Shown: positions 1-8,636 of the stretch, in pieces
Layout of the letters: every line of letters begins with the position of its first letter
Numbering within the stretch: position 1 is the stretch's first letter
Assembly (NCBI GenBank): GCA_963825505.1
Contig: CAWGTL010000018.1
Location: forward strand, 310,001 to 374,000
Length of the DNA stretch: 64,000 nucleotides
Reading direction: 5' to 3'
Source: JBBQSN01 sp963825505
GTDB lineage: Bacteria > Actinomycetota > Actinomycetes > Actinomycetales > CAWJMD01
The notes under the pieces: generated by a model
Told to the model about the DNA's origin: nothing
Seen by the model: only the letters and a program-made list of their open reading frames with translations
Database searches by the model: none
Translations under genes and position numbers: made by a program

Positions 1-155
1 CCGAGCAGCACCACGCCGGCACCCCGAGGGACCAGGCTGACCGCTACCTGCGTCTGGCCGACCACGGCGTCCGCACCGTCTTCGTCGCCCTCGCCGACCT
101 CGACACCGCCGCCGACGTGGAGCGCCTCACCTCGATCGCGCGCGCGCTGCGGTAG
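1..155 (+). CDS. Probable LLM-class F420-dependent oxidoreductase, C-terminal end (partial)
   Basis: Only the last 51 codons lie in the window; the frame is open from the left edge and stops with TAG at 153-155. The peptide contains DRYLRLADHGVRTVFVALADL followed by a helix ending in IARALR. This resembles the last strand and helix of luciferase-like monooxygenase (LLM) F420-dependent oxidoreductases, TIM-barrel enzymes that transfer hydride to or from coenzyme F420. The family call rests on this short tail and the substrate cannot be inferred. It converges on the minus-strand Mur ligase gene that ends at 246. Confidence 0.5.
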   Translation, partial: EQHHAGTPRDQADRYLRLADHGVRTVFVALADLDTAADVERLTSIARALR

Positions 156-245
156 CGCCGACCGGGCCGGACTGACGGAACCGAGCCCGGGATCGGCCCA
201 CCGACGAGCGCCTGGGGCGGCGGTTCCGTCGCCTGTGCTCGCAAC

Positions 246-2474
246 TCAGTCGCTGGGGGCGCCGCGCAGCTCGCGCGCGTAGTACCGCAGGGCCGGGTCG
301 TAGCCCTCGGCGTCCGAGCCGGCCAGGTGGCGCGCGAGCTCCTCGACCGCGACGGCCACGGCCTCGCCGTGCCGCCCGAGGTCGTGCAGCACGAGCGCCC
401 GGAAGGCGGGACCGGCCGTGGACTCCGGCCGCTCGGCGGCCAGCTCGTCGAGCACCTCGAGGGCGGCGGCGGGGTCGCCGACCACGCGCAACGACGACGC
501 GAGCCCGATCCGCGCGCCGGTGCGGTGCGGCTCGAGCAGACCGTGGGCCAGCGCCTCGCGGTACAGCGGGATGGCCTCCGCCTCGAGGCCGAGACGGTCG
601 TGGGCGCAGGCGTACTCGTAGGCGAGACGGGCGTCGCCCGGCAGCGTCGTGTGCAGCTCGCGGAAGGCCGCGAGACCGTCCTCGAGATCGAGCGCCCTCG
701 CCGCGGCGATCCGGTCCTCCTCGGTGTGCAGCCCGCGGGCCGCCACCACCTTGGCCCGGACCTCGCGAGGGCCGTCCGGCACGGCGCCGACCTCGTCGAG
801 CACCGCGTACACGCCGTCGCGCTCGGCGTGCGACATCAGCGCGACGACGTCGCCGTCGCCGGCCTCCGCCAGCAGCCCGCGCAGGCCGTCGACCTCGGTG
901 GGGAACGACGGCACGTCGTGGACGCCCACGGCGGCGGCACCGCTGCGCAGGATGGTCTCGAGCTCGTCGGACGTCTTGCCGCGCAGGTACTTCTGCTTGT
1001 GCACCACCGCGACCCGGTCGGCACCGATACCCGCCATCTCGCCCAGGCCGTGGAGCAGCTCGTCGGTGCGGTCGCCGACGCCACCCAGGCCGAGCAGCAG
1101 CCGCGACCCCGGCGCGACCATCCCCCGGGCCACGCCGAGCAGCGCCTCGAGGCCCGCCTCGTTGTGCGCGAGGTCGACGACCACGGTGCAGGCGCCGGTC
1201 GGCTCCTGCGCACCCAGCGGCAGCGGCACCGTGAAGGTGTTCATCCGACCAGGGTTCTGCTCCGCGTCGGGGGTGAACGTCCGCAGCCCTGCCACGACGT
1301 CCTCGACGGCGAGCCCCAGGCCGAGACCTGCTGCGGCAGCGGCCATCGCGTTGGCCAGGTTGTGCTGGCTGAGCCCGAAGAGGGTGACCGGCACGTCCAG
1401 CACGGCCACGAGCCGCACCGGGTCGGCGCCTTCCTGCAGGACCGTGAGCGCGCCGTCCATGACGGTGATCGCACGGCCGTGGTGGTTGAGCGCCTCGCGC
1501 AGCGCGGGCGACTCCGGGTCGAGGCTGAACACGAACGGACGGCCGGACGAGCCGGCACGCATCGCCATCACGCGGGGGTCGTCTCCGTTGAGGACGGTCC
1601 AGCCCGACGGCTTGGTCACGTGGGTGACGATCGCCTTGACCTCGGCGAGCTGGTCGACGGTGTCGATGCCCTGCTGACCGAGGTGGTCGGCGCTGACGTT
1701 GGTGACGACCGAGACGTCGTTGGCCAGCACGCCCATCCCCTTGAGCAGCATGCCTCCGCGAGCGGTCTCGAGGATCGCCATCTGCACTCCCGGCGCCGCC
1801 AGCACCGCACGTCCGCCGGCCGGCCCGGAGTAGTCACCCTCCTCGACCACCTCGCCCTGGACGACCACGCCGTCGGTGGAGCTCCACCCGGTGCGGTACC
1901 CGGCCGTCATGCACAGGTGCGCGAGGAGCCGGGTCGTCGTGGTCTTGCCGTTGGTGCCGGTGATCGACGCCACCGGGATCCGCGGGCGGACCGCCTGCGG
2001 ACGACGCCCGGCGTCGGACGAGCGCACCTGCTCCGCCGCAGCGGCGACCAGACCGGCGACCTCACCGCCTGCGTCCACGGTCTGCTCCAGCACGTGCGCC
2101 ACGGCGCGGCCGAGCGCCTCCGCCCGGCCGGCGTGACGCCACGGGAAGGCCAGCACGACCTGCTCGGGGACGGCGCCCGCGCGGGTGCGCAGGGCGAGCC
2201 GCGCGACGCCGGCCTGCTGGGAGACCTGCCGGGCGACCGCCTTCACCAGTCGGAGCGAGAACGCCTGCCGCTGGGCGGTTCCCGGGTCACCGGGTCGTGC
2301 CCGTCCCAGACCGACCTCGGTGGCGACAGCCCTCAGCTCCGAGGACGACAGGCCGCCCCACGCCGACAGGTCGAGGGTCACCTTGCAGGCGGCGCGCGGG
2401 AAGTAGAGGTTCGGGCCCTCGAGGAGCCGCAGCTCGACCAGCGTCGCGGCTCCCGCGTCCGTGGTGGTGCTCAC
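246..2474 (-). CDS. Cyanophycin-synthetase-like Mur ligase fused to a C-terminal TPR domain, no ATP-grasp
   Basis: 742 residues from GTG at 2474. Residues about 12-36 (LRLLEGPNLYFPRAACKVTL) match the N-terminal signature of cyanophycin synthetases. The ATP-grasp module that normally follows is absent: the chain passes directly to a Mur-ligase ATPase with P-loop GTNGKTT at 173-179, then the central and C-terminal Mur folds to about residue 580. Residues about 595-742 are helical repeats of TPR type. Mur ligases form amide bonds using ATP; the substrate here is unknown. It is the last gene of the fabG-fabI-mur run, 12 bp after fabI. True cyanophycin synthesis is unlikely without the ATP-grasp half. 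Alternatives are a peptidoglycan- or poly-gamma-glutamate-like ligase. Confidence 0.8.
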   Translation of the reverse strand: MSTTTDAGAATLVELRLLEGPNLYFPRAACKVTLDLSAWGGLSSSELRAVATEVGLGRARPGDPGTAQRQAFSLRLVKAVARQVSQQAGVARLALRTRAGAVPEQVVLAFPWRHAGRAEALGRAVAHVLEQTVDAGGEVAGLVAAAAEQVRSSDAGRRPQAVRPRIPVASITGTNGKTTTTRLLAHLCMTAGYRTGWSSTDGVVVQGEVVEEGDYSGPAGGRAVLAAPGVQMAILETARGGMLLKGMGVLANDVSVVTNVSADHLGQQGIDTVDQLAEVKAIVTHVTKPSGWTVLNGDDPRVMAMRAGSSGRPFVFSLDPESPALREALNHHGRAITVMDGALTVLQEGADPVRLVAVLDVPVTLFGLSQHNLANAMAAAAAGLGLGLAVEDVVAGLRTFTPDAEQNPGRMNTFTVPLPLGAQEPTGACTVVVDLAHNEAGLEALLGVARGMVAPGSRLLLGLGGVGDRTDELLHGLGEMAGIGADRVAVVHKQKYLRGKTSDELETILRSGAAAVGVHDVPSFPTEVDGLRGLLAEAGDGDVVALMSHAERDGVYAVLDEVGAVPDGPREVRAKVVAARGLHTEEDRIAAARALDLEDGLAAFRELHTTLPGDARLAYEYACAHDRLGLEAEAIPLYREALAHGLLEPHRTGARIGLASSLRVVGDPAAALEVLDELAAERPESTAGPAFRALVLHDLGRHGEAVAVAVEELARHLAGSDAEGYDPALRYYARELRGAPSD

Positions 2475-2486
2475 GTCGGGGGCCGG

Positions 2487-3248
2487 TCAGGAGCCCATGG
2501 CGTGCACGCCGCCGTCGACGTGCACGATCTCGCCGGTGGTCGCCGGGAACCAGTCCGACAGCAGCATCGCGCAGGCCCGCGCGGTCGGCTCGGCGTCCTT
2601 GACGTCCCACCCCAGAGGGGCGCGGTCGTCCCAGGTGTTCTCGAAGACCTCGAAGGCGGGGATCGACTTGGCCGCGGTGGTGCGGATCGGCCCGGCCGCC
2701 ACCAGGTTGCAGCGGATGCCCTCCGGGCCGAGGTCGCGGGCGAGGTAGCGCGAGGTGGACTCGAACGCGGCTTTCGCGACACCCATCCAGTCGTAGACGG
2801 GCCAGGCGAACGAGGCGTCGAAGGTGAGGCCGACGACCGAGCCGCCGCGACCCATCAGCGGCTTGGCCGCCACCGCCAGCGACTTCAGCGAGAACGCCGA
2901 CACGTGCAGCGCTGTGGAGACGTCCTCCCAGCTCGCGTTCATGAAGTCGAAGGCGCCCTGCGGGGCGAAGCCGATCGAGTGCAGCACGCCGTCGAGCCCG
3001 TCGACGTGCTCGCGGACGTTGTCGGCCAGGGCGTCGAGGTGCCCCTGGTCGGAGACGTCGAGCTCGACCACGGGGGCCGCCTTCGGGAGCCGGCGCGAGA
3101 TCACCTGGGTGATCTTCATCGTCCGCCCGAACGAGGTGAGGACGACCTCCGCGCCCTCCTGCTGCGCGATGCGCGCCACGTGGAACGCGATCGAGGTGTC
3201 GGTCAGCACGCCGGTCACCAGCAGGCGCTTGCCGTCCAGAAGTCCCAT
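2487..3248 (-). CDS. fabI: Enoyl-[acyl-carrier-protein] reductase (NADH), InhA type
   Basis: 253 residues. It catalyses the last reductive step of each type II fatty-acid elongation cycle, reducing trans-2-enoyl-ACP with NADH. The extended-SDR nucleotide motif TGVLTDTSIAF starts near residue 12. The FabI/InhA catalytic pair is spaced YxxxxxxK as Y152 and K159 (YDWMGVAK), which separates it from ordinary SDRs (YxxxK). The N-terminus MGLLDGKRLLVTG is typical of InhA. An AAAGGGA-like ribosome site precedes the ATG. It lies 59 bp downstream of fabG on the same strand, the same pairing as mabA-inhA in mycobacteria. By homology it would be a target of InhA and FabI inhibitors. Confidence 0.96.
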   Translation of the reverse strand: MGLLDGKRLLVTGVLTDTSIAFHVARIAQQEGAEVVLTSFGRTMKITQVISRRLPKAAPVVELDVSDQGHLDALADNVREHVDGLDGVLHSIGFAPQGAFDFMNASWEDVSTALHVSAFSLKSLAVAAKPLMGRGGSVVGLTFDASFAWPVYDWMGVAKAAFESTSRYLARDLGPEGIRCNLVAAGPIRTTAAKSIPAFEVFENTWDDRAPLGWDVKDAEPTARACAMLLSDWFPATTGEIVHVDGGVHAMGS

Positions 3249-3307
3249 GTCGCAGTCCCTTTCGCGAGTTGGCCGGGGTCAGGAGGTGGTGGGGCGACGG
3301 ATGCCGG

Positions 3308-4051
3308 TCAGTGGCCCATACCGAGGCCGCCGTCGACGGGGACGACGGCACCGCTGACGTAGCCGGCGCCGGGGCTCGCGAGGAACGCCACGGTCTCGGC
3401 GACGTCGTGCACCGTGCCGAACCGCTTGGCGGGGATGGCCGCGAGGTAGGTCTTCCGGGTGTCCTCGGGCAGCGACGCCGTCATGTCGGTGTCGACGAAG
3501 CCGGGCGCCACCACGTTCGCGGTGATGCCGCGTCCGCCGAGCTCGCGGGTCACGGAGCGGGCGATGCCCACCAGTCCCGCCTTCGACGCCGCGTAGTTCA
3601 CCTGGCCCGGTGAGCCGTAGAGCCCGACCACCGAGGAGATGAGCACGATCCGCCCGCGGCGCAGCCGCATCATCCCCTTCGTCGCCCGCCGCACGCAGCG
3701 GAAGGTGCCCGTGAGGTTGGTGTCGACGACCGACGAGAAGTCCTCGTCGCTCATCCGCATCAGCAGGGTGTCCTTGGTGATGCCGGCGTTGGCGACCAGC
3801 ACCTCCACCGGTCCGTGCGCTGCCTCGACCTGGTCGAACGCGGCGTCGACGGACGCGGAGTCGGTGATGTCGCAGGCGACCGCGAGAGCGCCCTCCGGCG
3901 CGTCCCCGCTGCGCGACGTCACGGCGACCTTGTCGCCCTGCGCGAGGAAGCGCTCGGCGATGGCGCGACCGATGCCGCGGTTGCCTCCGGTGACCAGGAC
4001 GCTGCGCGGCTCCACCGCGGGAGGGGTCGCGGCGCTCGTGTCGACTGCCAT
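3308..4051 (-). CDS. fabG: 3-oxoacyl-[acyl-carrier-protein] reductase FabG (MabA-like)
   Basis: 247 residues when started at the ATG at 4051. It reduces 3-oxoacyl-ACP with NADPH in fatty-acid elongation. Visible features are the cofactor loop TGGNRGIG at 21-28, NAGI near 88, and the triad S140, Y153, K157 (NYAASK). The frame stays open upstream, but the 4051 start is favoured because TAGCGT lies 7 nt before it (4059-4064), the leaderless arrangement used by many genes here. It heads the fabG-fabI-mur transcription unit and is divergent from the quinone oxidoreductase at 4128. Confidence 0.93.
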   Translation of the reverse strand: MAVDTSAATPPAVEPRSVLVTGGNRGIGRAIAERFLAQGDKVAVTSRSGDAPEGALAVACDITDSASVDAAFDQVEAAHGPVEVLVANAGITKDTLLMRMSDEDFSSVVDTNLTGTFRCVRRATKGMMRLRRGRIVLISSVVGLYGSPGQVNYAASKAGLVGIARSVTRELGGRGITANVVAPGFVDTDMTASLPEDTRKTYLAAIPAKRFGTVHDVAETVAFLASPGAGYVSGAVVPVDGGLGMGH

Positions 4052-4058
4052 GGCCGTG

Positions 4059-4064
4059 ACGCTA
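4059..4064 (-). promoter_or_regulatory. -10 box of fabG (TAGCGT), leaderless
   Basis: On the minus strand TAGCGT ends 7 nt before the fabG ATG, so transcription should begin at or next to the start codon. No clear -35 is visible. Confidence 0.55.
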
Positions 4065-4113
4065 CCGGGTCGGTGCGAGCCCGGGTCACGTCCGCCGTCG
4101 CCGGACGCAGGAG

Positions 4114-4119
4114 TAGGTT
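4114..4119 (+). promoter_or_regulatory. -10 box of the quinone oxidoreductase gene (TAGGTT), leaderless
   Basis: TAGGTT lies 8 nt before the GTG at 4128. With the fabG -10 at 4059-4064 it forms a divergent promoter pair within 77 bp. Confidence 0.55.
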
Positions 4120-4127
4120 CCTGGGTC

Positions 4128-5099
4128 GTGCGCGCGATCCAGATCACCGAGTTCGGCGGCCCCGAGGTCCTGACCCTCACCGACCTGCCGGAGCCCGTCG
4201 CCGGCGAGGGCAGCACCCTCGTCGACGTCACCTCCGCCGGCATCAACTTCGCCGACACCCACCAGGCCGAGGACTCCTACCTGGCCCCGCAGACGCTGCC
4301 GCTCGTCCCCGGTGCCGAGGTGGTCGGCACCCGACGCTCGGACGGCAGGCGCGTGGTGGCGCTGCTCGCCGGCGGCGGGGGGTACGCCGAGGTCGCGGCC
4401 GCGCCGGACGCCGTCACCTTCGAGCTGCCGGACGAGGTCTCCGACTCCGCCGCCCTCGCGCTGGTGCTGCAGGGCACCACGGCGTGGCACCTGCTGCGAA
4501 CCAGCGCCCACCTGGCCGCGGGCGAGACCGTCGTCGTGCACAGCGCCGCGGGCGGCGTCGGCAGCATCGCCGTGCAGCTGGCGCACCAGTGGGGCGCCGG
4601 CCGCGTCATCGCCACCGCGTCGAGCGAGGACAAGCGCCACCTCGCGCTCGACCTCGGCGCCGACGTCGCCGTCGACACCTCCGCCTGCCAGGACGCGGCC
4701 GGCGTGGCCGCGCTGCTGCGCGACGCCAACGACGGACGCGGGGTCGACGTCGTGCTGGAGATGACCGGCGGGCACGTGCTCGACGGGTCGCTCGAGGCCC
4801 TGGCGCCGTTCGGCCGGGTCGTCGCGTACGGGATGGCGTCCCGTGCGGCGCCGAAGGCGGTGCACCCCGGCGCGCTGATGTCCACCTCGCGGGCGCTCAT
4901 CGGCTTCTGGCTGGTGCACACGCTGCGTCGACCCGGCGGCCTGCACCCCGCGATGGAAGAGCTGCTCTCCCTGGTGAAGGCCGGCCTGCTCGAACCCGTG
5001 GAGGGCGGCACCTACCCGCTCGCCGAGGCCGCGCAGGCGCACCGCGACATCCGCTCGCGGGCCACCCGCGGCAAGCTCGTCCTCGACGTCCGCCGCTGA
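4128..5099 (+). CDS. Zinc-free NADPH:quinone oxidoreductase (MDR/QOR family)
   Basis: 323 residues from GTG at 4128. The N-terminal GroES-like part (ITEFGGPEVLTL, then SAGINFAD) is typical of quinone oxidoreductase/crotonyl-CoA reductase-like MDR proteins. The Rossmann NADPH motif is SAAGGVGSIAVQLA near residues 142-155. No structural or catalytic zinc cysteines are present. The likely reaction is NADPH-dependent reduction of a quinone or an alpha,beta-unsaturated carbonyl, in the cytosol; the substrate is unknown. It appears to be monocistronic, because the following gene has its own -10 box. Confidence 0.85.
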   Translation: MRAIQITEFGGPEVLTLTDLPEPVAGEGSTLVDVTSAGINFADTHQAEDSYLAPQTLPLVPGAEVVGTRRSDGRRVVALLAGGGGYAEVAAAPDAVTFELPDEVSDSAALALVLQGTTAWHLLRTSAHLAAGETVVVHSAAGGVGSIAVQLAHQWGAGRVIATASSEDKRHLALDLGADVAVDTSACQDAAGVAALLRDANDGRGVDVVLEMTGGHVLDGSLEALAPFGRVVAYGMASRAAPKAVHPGALMSTSRALIGFWLVHTLRRPGGLHPAMEELLSLVKAGLLEPVEGGTYPLAEAAQAHRDIRSRATRGKLVLDVRR

Positions 5100-5163
5100 G
5101 CCGGTCGCGGCGTGCGCCGCGGGTCCAGGACAAACCGCGTGCGTCCCCGTCGGGCCGCCGCGT

Positions 5164-5169
5164 TAGGGT
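5164..5169 (+). promoter_or_regulatory. -10 box of the tldD-tldE pair (TAGGGT), leaderless
   Basis: TAGGGT ends 7 nt before the GTG at 5177. It fixes the start in a frame that is otherwise open far upstream. Confidence 0.6.
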
Positions 5170-5176
5170 CCGGGTC

Positions 5177-6697
5177 GTGAGATCCGTGGACGACGACTTC
5201 ACCGCCCTGCCCCTGCGCCCCCTTGCCGACGCCGCCCTCGCGCGCGCGGACGAGCTCGGTGCCGAGCACGCGGCCTTCCGGCTCGAGCGCAACCGCGGGT
5301 CCGGGGTGGTGCTGCGCGACGCCCGGCTGTCGTCGTCGTCCGACGACACCGACTCCGGCCTGTCGGTGCGGGTCGTGGTCGACGGCACCTGGGGCTTCGC
5401 GGCCGCGGCCGACCTCACGCCCGAGGCGGCGGCGCGGGCGGCGGAGCAGGCGGTCGAGATCGCGAAGGTCTCGCGCCCGCTCAGCACCGAGCGGGTCGAG
5501 CTCGCCGACGAGCCCGTGCACGCCGACGTGCAGTGGGTCTCGAGCTACGCGACCGACCCGTTCGAGGTCAGCGCGGCCGACCAGGCCGAGCTGCTGGCGC
5601 AGTGGTCGCAGCGTCTGCTCGACGGCGGGGTCACCCACGCCGAGGCCGTGTTCCAGGCCTACAAGGAGCAGAAGTACTACGCCGACTCCGCCGGCACCTC
5701 CAGCACCCAGCAGCGGGTGCGCGTCCACCCCTGGCTCGAGGTGGTCCTCGTCGGCGAGGACGGCATGGAGTCGATGCGGACGGTGAACCCGCCCGTCGGG
5801 CGCGGCTGGGAGTACATGACCGGCTCCCCCGCCGACGGCGGGTGGGACTGGGACGCCGAGCTGTCCCAGCTGCCTGACCTGGTGCGCGAGAAGCTGGCCG
5901 CGCCGTCGGTGGAGGCCGGCCGCTACGACCTGGTCGTCGACCCCTCGAACCTGTGGCTCACGATCCACGAGTCGATCGGCCACGCCACCGAGCTCGACCG
6001 CGCGCTCGGCTACGAGGCCGCGTACGCCGGGACGTCGTTCGCGACGCTCGACCAGCTCGGCTCGCTGCACTACGGCAGCCCGCTCATGCACGTCACCGGC
6101 GACCGCACCGTCGAGCACGGGCTGGCGACCATCGGCTACGACGACGAGGGCGTGCAGACCCAGTCCTGGGACCTCGTCCGCGACGGCACCCTGGTCGGCT
6201 ACCAGCTCGACCGGCGGATGGCCCGGCAGAACATGCTCGGCGACCCGCCCGGCCGGTCCAACGGCTGCGCCTTCGCGGACTCCGCCTCGCACATCCCGAT
6301 GCAGCGGATGGCCAACGTGAGCCTCCAGCCGGCGGCCGACGGCCCCGACCTCGAGGGTCTGCTCGGTCAGGTGGAGCGCGGCATCTACGTCATCGGCGAC
6401 AAGTCCTGGTCGATCGACATGCAGCGCTACAACTTCCAGTTCACCGGCCAGCGGTTCTACAAGATCGAGGACGGACGCCTCGCCGGTCAGCTCAAGGACG
6501 TGGCGTACCAGGCGACCACCACCGACTTCTGGCGATCCATGTCGGCCGTCGGCGGGCCCTCCACCTACGTGCTCGGCGGCGCGATGAACTGCGGCAAGGC
6601 CCAGCCGGGTCAGGTGGCCGCCGTCAGCCACGGGTGCCCGGTCGCGCTGTTCCGCGACGTCAACATCCTCAACACCGTCCAGGAGGCCGGCCAGTGA
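5177..6697 (+). CDS. tldD: TldD-family metalloprotease subunit
   Basis: 506 residues. TldD carries the catalytic zinc of the TldD/TldE heterodimeric protease, which in enterobacteria degrades unfolded peptides and matures microcins and CcdA. The zinc motif HExxxH is visible as HESIGH at residues 264-269. The C-terminal part has the usual tandem glycine-rich and asparagine-rich strands (GGAMNCGKAQPGQ). The next gene, its PmbA/TldE partner, overlaps it by 4 bp, so the two are translationally coupled and should be made in equal amounts. The natural substrate in actinobacteria is not known from sequence. Confidence 0.9.
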   Translation: MRSVDDDFTALPLRPLADAALARADELGAEHAAFRLERNRGSGVVLRDARLSSSSDDTDSGLSVRVVVDGTWGFAAAADLTPEAAARAAEQAVEIAKVSRPLSTERVELADEPVHADVQWVSSYATDPFEVSAADQAELLAQWSQRLLDGGVTHAEAVFQAYKEQKYYADSAGTSSTQQRVRVHPWLEVVLVGEDGMESMRTVNPPVGRGWEYMTGSPADGGWDWDAELSQLPDLVREKLAAPSVEAGRYDLVVDPSNLWLTIHESIGHATELDRALGYEAAYAGTSFATLDQLGSLHYGSPLMHVTGDRTVEHGLATIGYDDEGVQTQSWDLVRDGTLVGYQLDRRMARQNMLGDPPGRSNGCAFADSASHIPMQRMANVSLQPAADGPDLEGLLGQVERGIYVIGDKSWSIDMQRYNFQFTGQRFYKIEDGRLAGQLKDVAYQATTTDFWRSMSAVGGPSTYVLGGAMNCGKAQPGQVAAVSHGCPVALFRDVNILNTVQEAGQ

Positions 6698-8106
6698 GCG
6701 CGCAGGGGGCAGCGAGCCACGAGCTCGTCGAGAAGGGCCTGGAGATCGCGGCCCGCACGCCGGGCCACGCGGGCACGTCCGTCATCGTCCACGAGGACTC
6801 CACCGCGAACCTGCGCTGGGCGTGCAACACGTTGACCACCAACGGGATGAGCACCGGCCAGACCGTCACCGTGGCCACGGCCGTCACGACCGGCCGGGGC
6901 GTCAGCATCGGGACGGTGAGCCGCAACGGCGTCGGTGCCGACGACCTCGAGTCGCTGGTGGCCGAGGCCGCCAGGGCCGCCGCCGCCGCCCCCGCCGCCG
7001 AGGACGCCGCCGAGCTGCCCGCCGGACGCGAGGACGCCGACTTCACCACCGCCGCCGAGCACACCGGTCCGCAGGTGCTGCAGGGCGTCGCCGGCGGCCT
7101 GGGCGAGGCGCTGCAGCAGGCCCGTTCCGCCGACCGCGAGCTGTTCGGCTTCGCCGAGCACATGGTGCGGACCACCTGGCTGGGCACCTCGGCCGGGGCG
7201 CGGCGCCGGCACGTGCAGCCCAAGGGCACGCTGGAGATGACGGGCAAGTCCCACCAGCGCTCCCGCTCCACCTACGACTGCCAGTACACCCGCGACTTCT
7301 CCGACGTCGACGTCCTGGCCATGGACGCAGGCCTGACCCAGCGGCTCGAGTGGCAGGGGCGTCGGGTCGACCTCGCCCCCGGTCGGTACGACACCGTCCT
7401 GCCCGCCGGCTCGGTGGCCGACCTGCTCATCTACCTGTACTTCGTCTCCGACGCACGGTCGGCGTACGAGGGTCGGACCGTGTTCTCCACAAAGGGATCT
7501 GCCGGCCAGACCCGCGTGGGCGAGAGGCTCACCGACGTTCCCCTCACGATCGCCAGCGACCCGGCGTACCCGGGCCTGGAGTGCCAGCCGTTCGTGGCGA
7601 CCGGGTCGTCGAGCCCGTACGAGTCGGTGTTCGACAACGGGATCGACGCGCCGGCCACCACCTGGGTGCGCGACGGCGTGCTGGAGGCGCTGCCCACCAG
7701 CCGGTTCACGTCCGCGATGACGGGCATCGACCTGCACCCGGCGGTCGACAACCTGGTGGTGAGCTCCCCGGACGGCAAGGGCGGCCTGGACGACCTGGTG
7801 GCGTCCACCGGGCGCGGCCTGCTGGTGACCTCGCTCTGGTACATCCGCGAGGTCGACCCCGTGACGCTGCTCCTCACCGGGCTGACCCGCGACGGCGTCT
7901 ACCTCGTCGAGGGTGGCGAGGTGCAGGGCGTGGTGACGAACTTCCGGTTCAACGAGTCGCCGGTCGACATGCTCCGCCGCGTCGACGCCGTCGGCGAGAC
8001 CAGGATCGCGCTCAACCGCGAGTGGAACGAGTTCTTCTCCCGCACCGCGGTGCCCGCGATGCGGATCGCCGACTTCAACATGTCGAGCTCCAGCCAGGGG
8101 ACCTGA
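6694..8106 (+). CDS. tldE: TldE/PmbA-family subunit of the TldD/TldE protease
   Basis: 470 residues from GTG at 6694, whose GTGA overlaps the tldD stop; AGGAGG at 6681-6686 is its ribosome site. It has the PmbA/TldD fold but no HExxxH motif, as expected for the non-catalytic TldE partner. Family landmarks are the central NLRWACNTLTTNG region and the C-terminal FRFNESPVDMLRRVDAVG and FNMSSSSQ. It likely forms the closed chamber with TldD in the cytosol. A 9-bp hairpin follows at 8176-8202 and probably ends the transcript. Confidence 0.88.
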   Translation: MSAQGAASHELVEKGLEIAARTPGHAGTSVIVHEDSTANLRWACNTLTTNGMSTGQTVTVATAVTTGRGVSIGTVSRNGVGADDLESLVAEAARAAAAAPAAEDAAELPAGREDADFTTAAEHTGPQVLQGVAGGLGEALQQARSADRELFGFAEHMVRTTWLGTSAGARRRHVQPKGTLEMTGKSHQRSRSTYDCQYTRDFSDVDVLAMDAGLTQRLEWQGRRVDLAPGRYDTVLPAGSVADLLIYLYFVSDARSAYEGRTVFSTKGSAGQTRVGERLTDVPLTIASDPAYPGLECQPFVATGSSSPYESVFDNGIDAPATTWVRDGVLEALPTSRFTSAMTGIDLHPAVDNLVVSSPDGKGGLDDLVASTGRGLLVTSLWYIREVDPVTLLLTGLTRDGVYLVEGGEVQGVVTNFRFNESPVDMLRRVDAVGETRIALNREWNEFFSRTAVPAMRIADFNMSSSSQGT

Positions 8107-8175
8107 GGGTCGGCCAGGTACTTCGCCGCCGACCTCGCGCCCGGATGCCTCGGGACGGGGTGGGGATGCTCACCC

Positions 8176-8202
8176 GCCCTCGCGCCGCGCGCACGCGAGG
8201 GC
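8176..8202 (+). terminator. Hairpin after tldE
   Basis: GCCCTCGCG (8176-8184) and CGCGAGGGC (8194-8202) form a perfect 9-bp GC stem with a 9-nt loop. There is no U-tract. The -10 box of the next gene starts six bases later. The core stem CCCTCGCG recurs in the hairpin at 9207-9230. Confidence 0.5.
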
Positions 8203-8207
8203 TGGCC

Positions 8208-8213
8208 TACCGT
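8208..8213 (+). promoter_or_regulatory. -10 box of the DUF3099 gene (TACCGT), leaderless
   Basis: TACCGT ends 6 nt before the in-frame GTG at 8220. Confidence 0.5.
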
Positions 8214-8219
8214 GGGGAC

Positions 8220-8549
8220 GTGGTCCGAGGACGCAGCACCGGTGACGACGTGCAGTCGCTCACCTCCGCGCGCCGTCCGCACAGCGAGGACCAGCGGGCG
8301 CGCCAGCGGCGCTACCTGCTCTCGATGGTCATCCGCACGGTCTGCTTCGGCCTCGCGATCGTCGTCGACGGCCCGATGCGATGGGTCTTCATCGCCGGCG
8401 CCGTCTTCCTGCCGTACGTCGCCGTGGTCTTCGCCAACGCCGGTCGCGAGACCGGTGGCCCCGGCCCGGTGCTCCCGCCGCCGCCCCCGGTGGGTGCGAT
8501 CGGCCCCGGACGCGTCCTCCCCCCGGACGACCCGCGCGCGGACCGCTGA
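8220..8549 (+). CDS. DUF3099 small membrane protein
   Basis: 109 residues when started at GTG 8220, which is set by the -10 box just upstream. Two hydrophobic segments are visible: YLLSMVIRTVCFGLAIVVDG (about 40-59) and WVFIAGAVFLPYVAVVFANA (about 63-82). A proline-rich tail with the run PPPPPP follows. The layout and the RYLLSMVIRT motif match actinobacterial DUF3099 proteins, whose function is unknown. It should be a two-pass inner-membrane protein. The 6C RNA gene follows on the same strand with its own promoter. Confidence 0.75.
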   Translation: MVRGRSTGDDVQSLTSARRPHSEDQRARQRRYLLSMVIRTVCFGLAIVVDGPMRWVFIAGAVFLPYVAVVFANAGRETGGPGPVLPPPPPVGAIGPGRVLPPDDPRADR

Positions 8550-8601
8550 CGCCCGGCGGCCCGACCCGGTCGCCGGCCAGGCAGGACGCCCTGACGGGCC
8601 G

Positions 8602-8630
8602 CTGACATTGACATCGATCCGTGTCATACT
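8602..8630 (+). promoter_or_regulatory. Housekeeping-type promoter of the 6C RNA
   Basis: CTGACA (8602-8607) and CATACT (8625-8630) are separated by 17 bp, an almost canonical -35/-10 pair and the best full promoter I see in the window. The predicted start point is near 8637, directly before the first 6C hairpin. Confidence 0.65.
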
Positions 8631-8636
8631 CGCGGG

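Noticed and set aside
327..3362. Very long open frame on the plus strand opposite the Mur ligase and fabI genes (and similar ones near 36063-40253 minus, 59522-63040 plus).
   Set aside because: GC-rich codon use leaves antisense frames open; these frames are Arg/Gly/Ala-rich without domains, and the opposite strands encode well-conserved proteins.
5600..5620. tRNA-like or rRNA segments anywhere in the window.
   Set aside because: Scanning for GGTTCGA-type T-loops with a matching acceptor stem gave no cloverleaf; isolated matches lie in coding sequence.
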